The notes under the pieces are model-generated. The model was given only the letters and a program-made list of their open reading frames with translations, did not search any database and had not been told where the DNA came from. 64,000 nt of DNA from Heliopora coerulea (Eukaryota; Cnidaria; Anthozoa; Scleralcyonacea; Helioporidae): assembly GCA_030142905.1 (NCBI GenBank), contig JASJOG010000157.1, positions 62,001 through 126,000 of the forward strand, in the 5' to 3' direction. Of the stretch, positions 1 through 10,916 are shown in pieces. The number at the start of each line of letters is the position of its first letter. Within the stretch, counting starts at the first letter, position 1. Position numbers and translations under genes: made by a program.

Positions 1-1027
1 TCTACTCAATAAATTGTTACCACCAGCGTCTTTAATACGTAAAGTGACTTAAAAGCTAAGAGATATTTTTATTGGTAAAACAAGAAAAAACATATGGTGC
101 AGAAATGACGGAAAAAATTTGTCTCATATCATTTTTTACCAAGAAAATAGAATCTAGCTTTTACATCATTTTACATTTCACACTCATGATGGTTGTTTGC
201 TATAAAGGTCATTTCATCAGGTCGTAATTTTCTGCCCTTCCCTGTATGGCCCTTTTATGGCTTTTCGCTTGTCCTTTAACGCTACTGACGCAGCACTTTA
301 TTTTCATATCTTTTATAACAAATATATCACATAAATATGTTTCCCGAACCTTGAGCATTAATCTTATTCATTACTCACGTCAAGAAGAAAGCGATGATGA
401 AGGAACTATAACTTGATATGATTGAAATTTACGTGACTGTCCAATGCCAGAGACATCTTTGTTTGTATTCCATCATAAATACAAGTGGCCTTGGGAAAAA
501 GTTTGACTTTGTCAGACACTATCTATCAGTAGACATTTGATGAAAAGACATGACTTATCGGTAACACACATCTGAAGCGTAGAATGACATTAACTTTATG
601 AACCAATGGGCTTCCTTCCTACGTAAAACTGAAAAAAAAATCTGTTAAAATGAATGCTTAAACGAACATAAATTTAAGTGTTTGTTGTAGTATTTTGATC
701 CTTGTCGCTGTCAAGACATATAAATTCAGCTGTTAAAAGGAGGATGAGTGGGGTCGTTGGACTTGAAGTATGTGAATACGCTAACTTGCTTCTGATGTGG
801 ATTTCTTTTTCTTGTTTGTCATAGCAAACTTTGCAGCAATTTGATCAAGGTAGTTTGGCAACAAACTGGGGTTGAAGTCCCTGTCACACTTTGCCATGGT
901 ACAAGTCCGTCTTCTATATAGGAAGAAAAGGAAATAGCAATTAGCAAATCCTCTGAACTTATAGTATAGCTATTGAACGAATAATGTTACTAAAGACATC
1001 TTTGATCTTATTTTCTTGTCCTTACAG
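1..1027. other. No gene recognised (probable intron or upstream gene space)
   Basis: There is no convincing open frame. A pyrimidine-rich tract ending in tag near 826 could be a splice acceptor, and the following bases could read ANFAA, loosely like the conserved motif after M3 of glutamate receptors, but that frame stops at once, so it is not called as an exon. Confidence 0.4.
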
Positions 1028-1272
1028 TTTATGACACGGTGAATGAAGTGATAAAAGCTTTGTCCAACGATCATGTAGACGGATTCTTGCTGGATCGCTT
1101 TATTGTCAGCTCTAATCTAAAAGAGCTGAGTGAAAGTCAATTTAAACTGACAAAGTTGATCGACATCCCATATCAATACAACGTTTACCTGACAAGTTCA
1201 CATAACGAAACTTGCGACGCTTGGAAATCTTGCTTTAAAAGTAAGAAAATTGAAGTTAAGAAATATATTGAG
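1028..1272 (+). CDS. Exon of ionotropic glutamate receptor-like protein (ligand-binding lobe)
   Basis: This internal exon follows an acceptor (ttacag) and ends at GAG|gtaagg. It encodes about 82 residues in one open frame, entering with two bases of a split codon and leaving in phase 0. The peptide contains VDGFLLDRF near its start, then a stretch ending TSSHNETCDAWKSCF and KKIEVKKYIE. The DGFLLD segment resembles the part of the S2 ligand-binding lobe where ionotropic glutamate receptors carry an acidic ligand-contact residue. That family match is from memory and moderate. The next exon at 3127 joins in the same phase and supplies a membrane segment, as expected for S2 followed by M4. Upstream exons would lie before the window. 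Alternative: another bilobed binding-protein receptor of cnidarians. Confidence 0.55.
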
Positions 1273-1305
1273 GTAAGGTTAAAAGGCATACTCATGCAGT
1301 TTTAA

Positions 1306-2390
1306 TCTTTTTGATGACTCTTTGGGATTTATCTGGACGATTCAAATCTGTGGAAACCAAAATCGTGCCACCTTGTCATAAACAGAGCGGTATGATCATG
1401 TCTCAAGGACACGGACTTGGGGTCTCATAATATGAGGCACGCATGCTGGACCCAGTTCATCGGGTTGGAAAATTAATTTCTGATTTGGATTATCAATTTT
1501 CGTTGAACAGGACTAGGAAGGACTAAAGACGCACTGCAATTTCACAGTAATTAAAAGTAGGGTTGTTAAACGCCGTTCCTCATCTTGGTCTCACTGGACA
1601 TGTGAGAACGTTTATTTTTTTGCCTCAGATTTTATTTGCTGGGTATTGAAGTCGGCAACCTCACTTTCCTAAATATGGTTGAATAGGGGAGTTTACAGTG
1701 TCTATTGAAATGCCAGAGTCTTGCAGCCGTCTTGAATGGATCAAAACCTCTCTCGAAAAACGTTAAAAGCAGGCAGGAGAATGTTTTTAATTATTAAGAA
1801 TTTTTTTCATAACTAAGTAATGTCTGTGCATCTTTGATTAACATTGAATCATTCGCTTACTTGCTTTACCCTTGTCATACCGTGGCAAATCAAGTTTGTC
1901 ATGAGCACATCGTTTTCCTGAGTATCAAAGCTCAACACAGCTTGAACAGAAAGGAGCAACAACACTCTTTAACAGCGTCTGGCTGCGATTTTTCAAAGAA
2001 AGATATCTAAAAATAAGAAAAAGAAGGGATGAAATTAGCTATGAAAGTGGAGACCATTTCTTATATGGGTAATTATCTCCTCTTCAAAATTAAAGAAGCT
2101 TAATTTTAGATCACTTCAGTTTGTAAGTTCAGCGCACTAAATCAGGCAGATTTTTCTACAACATACTAATCTCTATTGACGTATAGTACAGTCATCTCAC
2201 AATGTTGATTTTACCCAAAATACTTCCTCATTTTAAGTATATTCAGCTTACTTTTGGAGTACTTAAATTAAATCGAACTTAATCTGAAACTCAAGTTTAC
2301 TTCGAAACCATTTCAGATAGTAATCTATGATTAAATGTTGTATTCAAGACAAGATTTATTGCCATAGAAACAGAAATGACGTATTGTTGT
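1306..2390. other. Intron sequence without recognised feature
   Basis: AT-rich sequence between the two receptor-like exons. No coding potential or clear repeat is seen before the SINE at 2395. Confidence 0.5.
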
Positions 2391-2394
2391 CTCA

Positions 2395-2527
2395 ATAAAT
2401 TGACCTTGAGATGATAGATCGTCAAGCCCTGTACTCAGAAAATCGATTTCTGAGCCTCAGTCGGGGATCGAACCCGTAACCATCTAATGACCGGTGAGAC
2501 GCTCAAACCATTGAGCTACCAAGACTC
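2395..2527 (-). repeat. tRNA-derived SINE, antisense copy
   Basis: Read on the minus strand it has a tRNA-like head: box A (TAGCTCAATGGTTTGAGC, complement of 2501-2518) and box B (GGTTCGATCCC, complement of 2463-2473), then a body sharing TCAGAAATCG and GGGCTTGACGATC with the sense copy at 2685-2853. The internal RNA polymerase III promoter pattern is clear. It lies within an intron in opposite orientation to its neighbour. Confidence 0.75.
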
Positions 2528-2529
2528 AG

Positions 2530-2617
2530 ATGGCGAGACAAGGGCTTGACGATCATTCATGTATCATCTTAAGATATTTCCAAGCTCTCATACATTTAAC
2601 ATATAAACTTTATCTAT
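2530..2617 (+). repeat. SINE tail fragment
   Basis: This segment from GGGCTTGACGATCATTCAT through ACATATAAACTT is nearly identical to the 3' tail of the full sense SINE at 2787-2853, but has no tRNA-like head. It abuts the antisense copy. Confidence 0.7.
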
Positions 2618-2684
2618 CATTATCAATATATAGTGGCTTCCGCTTAGGTCGCACATATATGTCGAACTTGCACCTTGTCCCATC

Positions 2685-2853
2685 ACCTGTCTTGGTAGCT
2701 CAATGGTTAGAGCGTCTCACCGGTCATCAGAAGGTTGCGGGTTCGATCCCCTTCTAGGGCTCAGAAATCGTTTCTCTGAGTATAGGGCCTGACGATCATT
2801 CATCTGTCATCTTAAGATATTTCCAAGCTCTCATACATTTAACATATAAACTT
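2685..2853 (+). repeat. tRNA-derived SINE, sense copy
   Basis: Box A (TAGCTCAATGGTTAGAGC, 2696-2713) and box B (GGTTCGATCCC, 2740-2750) have tRNA-like spacing. The head is followed by a stem-forming stretch (TCAGAAATCG..CTCTGAGTA) and a unique tail ending ACATATAAACTT. The cloverleaf has no proper 3' acceptor arm, so it is read as a SINE head and not a functional tRNA gene. Confidence 0.8.
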
Positions 2854-3126
2854 CAAATTGACTTTGAATCATTAGAAAAATATCCTTAATGTTAAAGTTT
2901 ACCTAAGTTAACCTTTGTAGCTTGATTTTTCCAGCAATAAATCTATGGGAATTTTGAAAATGATCATCAAATTTCAAATATATTTGCAGTACCGATGACG
3001 TAATACCTCAACTTCAAGCTTTTAAAGTGCAATAAATCAACACTGGTTGCAAACTTCAAATGAAGTAATGCATTTAGGTTATTCACTTTCTTAACTTATT
3101 TACGTTGATTAAATTAACCATTCCAG

Positions 3127-3304
3127 GAAGCACAACTTGGGATATTTCATCGATGGCAAGAGAACAAAAGTGATGATTCCAAAGAGATCGTCGGAATGCT
3201 TTTTATCTTCCTGTTGTTGGCTTTGCTGATCTTCATTTTAGGGCTAGGAATGATGTGGGACTATTATGGTACTAAAAATGCAAAAAGAAACTTAGAAGAA
3301 CAAG
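3127..3304 (+). CDS. Exon with transmembrane helix, receptor-like gene (M4-like)
   Basis: The exon follows accattccag and ends at CAAG|gtgtgt. It is in phase 0 with the exon ending at 1272 and encodes 59 residues plus one base. After a polar stretch (EAQLGIFHRWQENKSDDSKEI) comes a hydrophobic run, VGMLFIFLLLALLIFILGLG, long enough for one membrane helix, and then MMWDYYGTKNAKR, a basic cytoplasmic-type tail. A helix after the S2-like exon fits M4 of an ionotropic glutamate receptor. The gene must continue (the donor is in phase 1), but I could not find the next exon before the Penelope element at 5.2 kb. Confidence 0.6.
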
Positions 3305-5150
3305 GTGTGTTTATTTCATGTTTATTGATTTTTCTTTTTCTGCTGAACAATTTCTAGGTTATTTTTGCTAACCCTTGTCTTTAACAATAATAAAATGTTC
3401 AACCTGCAAGGTTGACTTTTTATACGAAACGTTCATATCCACACACTGAACTATATAATAACTGAAATGCACGTTCCCAGCAGCTTCATGTTCCAAAACA
3501 TGTCCCAAAAAATGACAGGGCTAGCAAAGTATAAATTGGATTCTTTGTTTTGGTGGTAGAAACCGTTGACCCAAGATTGAACGTATTTCGTTGTTGTTTT
3601 TGAGCTAAGAGAAGTAAACATCGGAACTCGAAGCCGAAGAAAGAAACAAATAGAAAATTGAAGTAATGGTTGAAGACTTGTACCTACTTACAAAATATAC
3701 ATGTAAAATATACAAATTCAAATGCTTACAAAAATACATGTCATTTCGCATGTGAAAAATTTAAGGAATTGGAACATTTTCGGATATAAAATTATCATTC
3801 AACATATAAAATGGGGACGTTTTCACACATGAAATATCTTATTCACGTAAGACCTTGCTATATCAAGCATATTTTTCACATTTAAGATATAGGATACTTT
3901 TCTGTGTTTTCTATCGAGTTGTAAAAACACGTGCGTAAATTTAGAAGAACTGGTTGGACCCCGAGCCTAAGGAACCAATGTTTTCAATGTCGTTTCCAGC
4001 TCTTCCAAACTTTCAAGAGTATTCTTTAACTTCAGGGGAGCGCGGAAAAGATAATTTCTATATCCTTTTATGATAATCTGTTGATATGTGTGGCACATTT
4101 CCGCGATACTATTGTCGTATACTATTGTTTGTCAATCTGATGTACCAGAATAACTGAATGGAGTCTTCTGGACGAATTGCTACATTACTGGGCGAATCCA
4201 GACTAGGTTTTGCACCTTTGAGACAAAAATGCATATCCCAGGACCAACAATTATATGCGATTATCATATCGTGTTAATGGGCCTTTACAGACACGAGGCA
4301 TTAACTCAATCACCGTGTACAATTTCAAAATTTTATTTTGTATCGGAAATTTAAGACTTACTTACGAAAATCAATTTCTCATGTATAAAATTATAAATTC
4401 ATTTCTGGAGTAGCAACATTATTAGACAAGTAATAACTCATTTGTACGAGAAATAGATTTGTGAACCATTTTGTGGGTACACTACAATTACTAGACTGCG
4501 GTAGCAACTTTTCTGAAATTATTATGGTTATTTAACTGATGATTGAACTCCACAACTTCAAAATGTAGTATAATAGGTACGGGTTGTAATTTTCCATGAA
4601 ACCGTACGTGTACCATTTAGAAGAACAACCTCATGGAAATCGGACGAAGATCAACTAAAGCTTAAATTCAAACATTTTGTAATTCAGCTTCACACATAAA
4701 AGTTCAGGAATAGTGGCCTTGGCTGAATTCTCATGTATCTACATCGTCCGACATTTAGTCTCCTTTTGCTTAGTCTTACTTCGAAAAGATTGCACCAGAG
4801 GGAAATTTTGAAATAGTGGAAAGCTTAAATCTAATGGAATGTTAAACGCTAAGATTTTCGATTCCAGCTTCGTGCAGCAGGTCCATTAACGCTATAATTT
4901 GGATCATTACGAAAATTTCATATGTTATTTCACAAGTGAAAAACATATGCAATTGGAACATTCTCACAAATAAAGGTTTTGTTTCAGATATAAAATGGGA
5001 ACGTTTTCACAAATGAAACACCTAATTCTCGTGTGTAATAGATCAGTTCAAAATTTTACATGTGAAATCTTATTGTCGGAAACATATTTCACATAAGAAA
5101 TGGGAGATTCAAGTATGAAAATTTATTTCACATGTGTAATTTGTGTTTTG
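3305..5150. other. No gene recognised
   Basis: AT-rich sequence with repeated short phrases such as CACATGTGAAA and TTTCACA near 3690-3900 and 4910-5150, suggesting diffuse low-complexity repetition. The last exon of the receptor-like gene may be hidden here. Confidence 0.4.
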
Positions 5151-5234
5151 CGGTTTTATGATTAAATCGTACAAGGGTGTTGAGACGTTTATTACAAAAT
5201 ATAACTGAACAATATACATCTAAAGGTTCTCAAC

Positions 5235-6935
5235 TTGCGACATTCTTGCTTCAACTACGATATCCCTCACAACGCAGTCTTCGAAGCAACTATGCAATCC
5301 AATATGATGCAATACAATGCTATTCAGCTAGAATATAAACAATTAATCAATGATTACAACGATAACCTAATTAGACTTGCAGAGTTGTGTTACAATATAA
5401 CCATAAATTTACTCGCAAACTCTGCTGCATTCAAATTGTCCACGTTATCCAATTTTATCATTCCTCTTCTTGTACGTCCTTACGTATTTTTACGCTCTTC
5501 TTTATCTGACGCCTAAGTCCCAATTTAAAATACCGCTGTTCAAATTGTAGCAACAAAGGAAAATGGAATTGTAATTCTTGACAGAACTGACTATTTCCAA
5601 AAAATTACCAACATCCACGAAGATTTAACAAAGTTCTCACCCATTAATACCGATCCGCTGAAGATTACCATGAAGCTTGAAAACCCAGTAAGAACTTTTC
5701 TGCATCAACTTAAAAAACTAATGTAATTACCGATGAAATATTCAGAAATTTAGCTCCTACCGGTTCTCGCCCCGGGATCCTCTTCGGACTGCTTAAGGTG
5801 CATTAGTCAAACATCCCGCTTAGATCTGTCACATCTTCTATAGATAGCCACTGTTATAATCTTGCCAAATATCTTACCCAGTTTCTTTCTTCCATCTCCA
5901 CTGGTCCATTCGCCATAAGTGATTCATTGTCTTTCATTCAGGATTTGTTTAGTTTAAATTTTAACACAAACAACATAATCATGGTCAGCTTCGAAGTAAC
6001 TTCACTTTTTACTAACATTCCTCTTGATGAGACCATTCATATTATCATTAACCAACTTTTTTCTTCCGGAAACGATTTTCAAAGCTTTACATGGAAGCAA
6101 CTTAGAGAACTTCTTGATTTGTTTAAAAATTGCCATTTCATTTCTAACGGTAAATTATATCACCAGATAGCTGGCGTCGCTATGGGATCTTCCTTGGGAC
6201 CGTTGTTCGCCAACATATTTTTGTTGTCATGAACATGAAGCAAACTGGTTAAACAATTGCCCCTCTGAATTTATGCCACTCTACTACCGCCGCTACGTTG
6301 ATGATTCGTTTATTTTATTTCGATCTCGTGATCACACTTTGCCTTTCCTAAATTATCTCAACAACCAACACCTTAACATTCACTTTACTCAAAAATCGAA
6401 ACTGATAACAAATTTCCTTTCCTTGACATTGAAATTCTACGTTCTAATGCAGATTTCTCAACATCTGTTTATTGGAAACTAATTCTCACGAGTTTATTCA
6501 CCAACTTTGACAGTTTTACCCCTTTTACTTACAAAAAAGGTTTAATTTTTCCTCCTTTTTTGTATTTTCAACACTTGCTCTTCTTATATGATAATCCATG
6601 AAGAACGTCTGAAATTTAAATTAATTATGCGTAATGGTTACTCCGAGAAAATTTTTGATTTCTGTGTTCGTAATTTCCTTGACAAGGTGTTTCGTCCTCC
6701 TCTAAAACCTTTAGCCAGTCTCAGACGTATAATTTATTTCAACCTTCCTTTCACAGGTAAACACTCGATGCAAATTCGCACACAGGTCACCAAACGTTTT
6801 GCTTTGGCGTACCTATATATACAACTTAGAGTTGTATTTAAACATATTCAACTTTTATCTAATTTCTTTCGGTTTAAAGATCGCATACTCCTACACTTGA
6901 TCTCGAGTTGTATACCAATATAAGTGTCAAAGCTG
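5235..6935 (+). pseudogene. Penelope-like element, reverse transcriptase part (broken)
   Basis: Several frames together trace one reverse transcriptase. 5235-5516 carries the N-terminal region. 5927-6232 has the palm motif SFEVTSLFTNIPLDETI and the motif GVAMGSSLGPLFANIF. 6273-6482 has RRYVDDSFILF with the YVDD catalytic box. 6588-6923 carries the thumb-like tail ending FRFKDRILLHLISS. These motifs are typical of Penelope-like retroelements, which pair this reverse transcriptase with a GIY-YIG endonuclease. The residue normally Asp in the first palm motif (DV.SLFTN) reads Glu here. At least three frame changes and stops separate the pieces, so it is dead. The element continues with the endonuclease at 7921. 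Confidence 0.85.
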
Positions 6936-7920
6936 TCGGCAAGGCCGTCAAGACCCAAAGCGGGCCCATGGTCAAAGCGTGAATGCGGGCACCTCCGAGC
7001 CTCCAATATTTTTAGTTCTAACGGCGTTATCGTGAAGTAAATAACTAAATGGAAGTCACCGCATTTTCATTATATTAAAGATGTAAAAAAATCTCCTCAC
7101 CTAATATTTATGAATTTATTTACCTAAAATGCGTTTGTATGTTACGTTCTACAAAAGTGAAGTACTAAAAGTACAAAAAACAAATAATATAGTCTCTGAT
7201 AATGTACGAGAGCCTCTCTTTTCTTCATTCACGTGTTGCTGCTTCTCTCGCCTTTTTTGGGCACCAGATTTATGTTGGTAAAAGGACATCGCACTATAAT
7301 CACTGATCACATCGATCACATTGTTGTATGAAAGCTCTGAAGCCGGTTGTGACTTTTAGGAACAAATTAAATATAATATCCAGACAGGGCGACAGATTGC
7401 GCCGAGTTATGTCTAATTTAATTTACACTTCACACTACACAGTCGGTTTTCGCTACATTTGTTTTGTTTCAATTTTGTATATTTGAATAAACAACAATCT
7501 AAAAAGTGTCATAAATTCAAAGCAAAACAACAATGATAAAGTAAAAGGGCTCACAAAGCCGTTTATGTCTTCCTGATTTAATTTTGACTTTGTCTGTTGG
7601 ATGCGGACGCAACCTTGAAATTTGAACCTTTATAAGCAAACCAAGTGTTCTCTTGTGGCTAGATTGCATGTTTTCACACAAAATAGCAATGTTGATTGAC
7701 AAGTTGGCTTGAGAAACTTAAAACCGCTATTTACGTGGCACAAAATACTTCATCGCCAGTTCGTCAGAGAGAAATATTATTTTAGATATGCATTCGTATT
7801 CCCTTGAAAAAAATCAAGGTGAAGCGTGTTAAAAATTTTGGGGGCCAACTTTTTGGGACCGGGCCCCCTTTCGGGCCCGGGCTTCGGGGCAGGTACTCCC
7901 CCCCCTCCCCCATTTGGCCC
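6936..7920. mobile_element. Probable insertion splitting the Penelope-like element
   Basis: The Penelope frame stops making sense just after the segment before the endonuclease CxxC and resumes at NGCRSLYVAVT. The ~985 bp between has different texture, with GC-rich edges: GCGGGCACCTCCGAGCCTCC near the left and GGGACCGGGCCCCC near the right. The reversed left edge (TAAAAATATTGGAGGC) resembles the right edge (TAAAAATTTTGGGGGC), consistent with diverged terminal inverted repeats of a DNA transposon. No transposase is recognised. Confidence 0.45.
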
Positions 7921-8345
7921 TGCTAATGGCTGCCGGTCTTTGTATGTCGCTGTTACTATTCAACATTTACACACGCGTATGTCTGAACTTTCTGTCACCT
8001 CACAGTCTGGTATTCTGCCTCATCATAGGGTCACTGGTCATCCCATTTCTTTTGAGGGCTTTTCGACTTTAAGCTCCTCTAATTTTCAACTTCTTAGTGA
8101 GAGTCTGCTTATTGAGATGATGTAACCTTCACTTAATGTAAATGTTTGGTCTTTTTCTCTAACTTTGTTTTGATTTCCCTCCCACTCTCTTCTAATTACT
8201 ATGCATGCTTCATTTTTTCACTTCTCTTTTTGTAATATAACACTGTTATTTACATGTAAGTTGAGACTCGTGATAATTATTCGTTTACTCTGATGATGTT
8301 ACATGAGTAGCAACGAAACGTCAGTAAAATACATATCTAATAATT
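7921..8345 (+). pseudogene. Penelope-like element, GIY-YIG endonuclease remnant and 3' end
   Basis: The frame through 8125 encodes CRSLYVAVTIQHLHTRMSEL, a decayed GIY-YIG module (LYVGVT..HL.TR is the usual form; compare the better kept copy at 43418). Later residues (VTGHPISFEGFSTL, LLSESLLIEMM) match the region where these endonucleases carry a conserved Glu. The tail 8288-8330 contains CTGATGA and GAAAC blocks typical of Penelope termini. Confidence 0.7.
8288..8327 (+). ncRNA. Degenerate hammerhead-ribozyme-like motif at the Penelope 3' end
   Basis: The bases read TTTACT, CTGATGA, a foldable TGTTAC..GTAGCA arm, AC, GAAACGTC, AGTAAA. TTTACT pairs with AGTAAA (stem I), CTGATGA and GAAA match the core, and ACGT then C could be a minimal stem III with cleavage site. 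Two extra bases lie between the stem II arm and GAAA, so catalysis is doubtful. Hammerheads in Penelope ends are established; activity of this one is inference. Confidence 0.4.
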
Positions 8346-8787
8346 CCACTATTATGAGTTCATTATGAGACTTTTTAAATCCTCTGCTGGGCTTGATGTT
8401 ATATTTGGCACTAAGCGATGATGGGTTTCTTTCAAGTAAACTCTGGGCTTTAGTTAACGTCTTTTAAAGAAAATCGTGCCTGTTATTTGACTTCAATTTC
8501 GTTTTTTATACATTACATAGAAAATACTACGAGACATGACGTCTTTGTTATGCAAGGAAATGACGACGGAGATCGTTCAAAACGAAGGGACGAGATTTTT
8601 CAAGATTTTCAAAAATGTCGTTCATGTCGCTTGTGTTCCCATTGCAATGGAAGAATAAGAGAGATATTACGCGTCGAAAATCGGGAAAGTGGAACATGAG
8701 AAGAATTTAACTTGCTATTTTTGTGATATTTTATTGTAAGTGTCTGTCAATAAGAGTTTTTATTGGGCATGCTGTTTGTTCGATATG
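8346..8787. other. No gene recognised
   Basis: A frame at 8487-8699 encodes a basic, Cys-containing peptide, but no splice context or family supports it. Confidence 0.35.
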
Positions 8788-8873
8788 TCAATAGTAGTTT
8801 TCTAACGTTTTGAGCGAAGGCCCTTCGTTAGAGAGAAGGGCCTTCGCTCGAAACGTTAGAAGACTACTCTTGA
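8788..8873. repeat. Long perfect-like hairpin (Penelope-terminus type)
   Basis: The arms 8788-8826 and 8835-8873 are inverted copies built on GCGAAGGCCCTTC and CGAAACGTTAG. The same phrase recurs in the hairpin at 28399-28628, so this is a dispersed family. The downstream text TTTCGGCAGTACTCAGACC is also shared with that locus. Confidence 0.75.
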
Positions 8874-8889
8874 CATTTCGGCAGTACTC

Positions 8890-9131
8890 AGACCCTGTTC
8901 ACACGATACCAGCACGAAATGATACCGTAACGAAATTATTACGGTTAGACCTTGCGTTTACACGGTACCGGTATGAAAAAGCATGAAACCGTAATGCTAA
9001 CTGTAACGATTTGAAACCGTAATGTGAAACCGTAATGAAATTGGACCTCTACCGGTATCGTGTGAACAGGTTCGTACCGTGATATTTTAATACCGGTGCA
9101 GTTTCGTACCGGTATAGTGTGAACGGGGTCT
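8890..9131. mobile_element. MITE with terminal inverted repeats (CCCTGTTCACAC family)
   Basis: The ends AGACCCTGTTCACACGATACC and GGTATAGTGTGAACGGGGTCT are inverted matches. The interior repeats ACCGTAA and ACCGGTA in both orientations and carries no open frame. At ~240 bp this is a non-autonomous DNA transposon. The exact target duplication is not resolved. Confidence 0.8.
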
Positions 9132-9569
9132 CAGACCTTTCCGTCTATTTCATTCGATTTCAACACTACCTAAGCAGCACTCTATTTCTATTTCATGTTT
9201 GTTCGATAATTTGATAACGATAATTTTCTGACTCTGTATTCGTCAACAATTTTTAAAACTTTTCTCCACGAAAAATAGTTTTTACATTTCTTTTGAATCA
9301 TCCATTCACGATTGCTAATTGATAGTCTTGTATGTGATACCTTCTAATCATTAATTTTGACTTTCCCATGGAGAAAAAAATATACATCCAATCTACTTAC
9401 TTGTTTACGTTTTCTCTCTGGTTTTTCCCAAGCAAAAAGTCAAAGGATTATTATAGTGGACCCACATTTCCCAAACACAATAGTGTTAAAATATTTCCAG
9501 CGAAGTCATTCGTGACAACAACGTGATCAGCTCTACCAAAAGCTATTTACGCTGAGATAGTCATTACTT

Positions 9570-9667
9570 TAACCCTGTCCTGTCCGAGACGTCTCCCTTT
9601 GACGAATAAAATCGTCTGGCGTTAGCCAGTGTAAAATTAAAATGTCGGGAATAGACCGGACAGGGTT
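9570..9667. mobile_element. Short MITE, TAACCCTGTCC family
   Basis: The termini TAACCCTGTCC and GGACAGGGTTA are perfect inverted repeats. Inside is ATCGTCTGGCGTTAGCCAG, the unit amplified ten-fold at 30983-31232 and also present at 54966-55068. Confidence 0.75.
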
Positions 9668-9738
9668 ATCTGTAAGAAGATGAAACAAAAACGTTAATGA
9701 TCTCCCAGAGTAGATGTCCCAGGGTAGATCTGTCAGGT

Positions 9739-10285
9739 GTGCATGCAGATGTGGATGTAGATGTAGGTGTAGGTGTAGGTGTAGATGTAGATGAAGACTT
9801 AAACGTGAATGTAGATGTTGGTGAAGATATAGATGTAGATATAAATGTAGATCAACATGTATATTTAGATGAAAATGTAGATGTACATGCAGATGCAGAT
9901 GCAGATGTACATGCAGATGTAGATGCAGATGCAGATGCAGATGCAGATGTAGATGTAGATGCAGGTGTAGATGCAGGTGTAGACGTAGGTGTAGATGTAG
10001 GTGCAGATGTAGGTGTAAATGTAGATGTAGGTGTAGATGTAGGTGTAGATGCAGATGCAGATGTAGATGTAGATGTAGGTGTAGATGTAGGTGTACATGT
10101 AGGTGTACATGTAGGTGTACATGTAGTTGTAGGTGTAGATGTAGGTGTACATGTAGTTGTAGACGTAGGTGTAGATGTAGGTGTAGATGTAGATGCAGAT
10201 GCAGATGTAGATGTAGATGTAGGTGCAGATGTAGGTGTAGATGTAGATGTAGGTGTAGATGTAGGTGTAGACGTAGGTGTAAACG
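9739..10285. repeat. GTAGAT/GTAGGT hexanucleotide satellite
   Basis: About 550 bp of a degenerate six-base repeat (GTAGAT, GTAGGT, GCAGAT, GTACAT). Long Asp-Val or Thr-Pro-Ser frames across it are by-products of the repeat. It abuts the 5' end of the truncated LINE at 10298; the same repeat resumes at the LINE 3' end. Confidence 0.9.
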
Positions 10286-10339
10286 CGATCTTGTAAATCG
10301 TTTTTATTAAATACTGTCTATCGACCACCCAGCGCTCCT

Positions 10340-10897
10340 GTGAAGTTCATTGACAATCTTACAGAGGTTTTTATCGATTCACTTTTAAGTGGTCTGGATA
10401 TCTTTGTCATCGGTGATCTTAACTGCAATTTCCTTAGCGATGACCATGAAGCTACAGCTCTTTTAGAGTTTTGTACAACATTTGGTTTAACTCAGTTAAT
10501 TAATTCGCCAACCAGAATTACAGAGAGCAGCCGGTCTTTGATAAATGTTATTATGACTACAAACAAGGAGATTGTTACATCCAGCGGGGTCCTTACTTCA
10601 TCTATAAGCGACCACAACCTCATTTATTTACTATTAAATTTAAAGGTTCCCAGAGCAAAATCTTCATATGTGTCTATTAGGAGCTACAAAAACTATAACT
10701 CTATAAAATTCCTTGAGGATCTTCAATTTGCTCCTTTTCATATGGTAAACTTCTTTGATGATATTAGTGATCAAGTGGATGTGTACAACACCCTGTTTCT
10801 TGATGTCCTCAACGAACATGCACCGATTAAGAGAATTAAAAGCGAAACCAAACCCGTTCGTCACGCCAGAAATTTTACAACTAATGAAAACATGTGA
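10340..10897 (+). pseudogene. LINE endonuclease C-terminal half
   Basis: The open frame carries VIGDLNCNF (the GDLN motif with catalytic Asp and Asn), a glycine/threonine stretch INSPTRITESS, and SISDHNLI with the SDH motif near residue 94. These are the last motifs of the AP-type endonuclease of LINEs, which nicks the target DNA for target-primed reverse transcription. The N-terminal catalytic residues are missing because of 5' truncation. The frame ends in TGA at 10895, 20 bases before the reverse transcriptase frame opens, where an intact element would read through. Confidence 0.85.
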
Positions 10898-10916
10898 TAA
10901 TTGATACAAGAGTGCG

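Noticed and set aside
826..910. Exon with an ANFAA motif like glutamate receptors
   Set aside because: The frame stops within a few codons of the motif, and no phase fits the exon at 1028.
2696..2760. tRNA gene
   Set aside because: Boxes A and B are present, but the acceptor stem does not close, and the sequence continues into a repeated SINE body with another copy nearby.
8540..8570. CRISPR or bacterial features
   Set aside because: No direct-repeat and spacer array exists anywhere; introns and retroelements show the DNA is eukaryotic.
9697..10328. Long Asp-Val and Thr-Pro-Ser open frames on both strands
   Set aside because: They are translations of the GTAGAT satellite in different frames, with no non-repeat domain.
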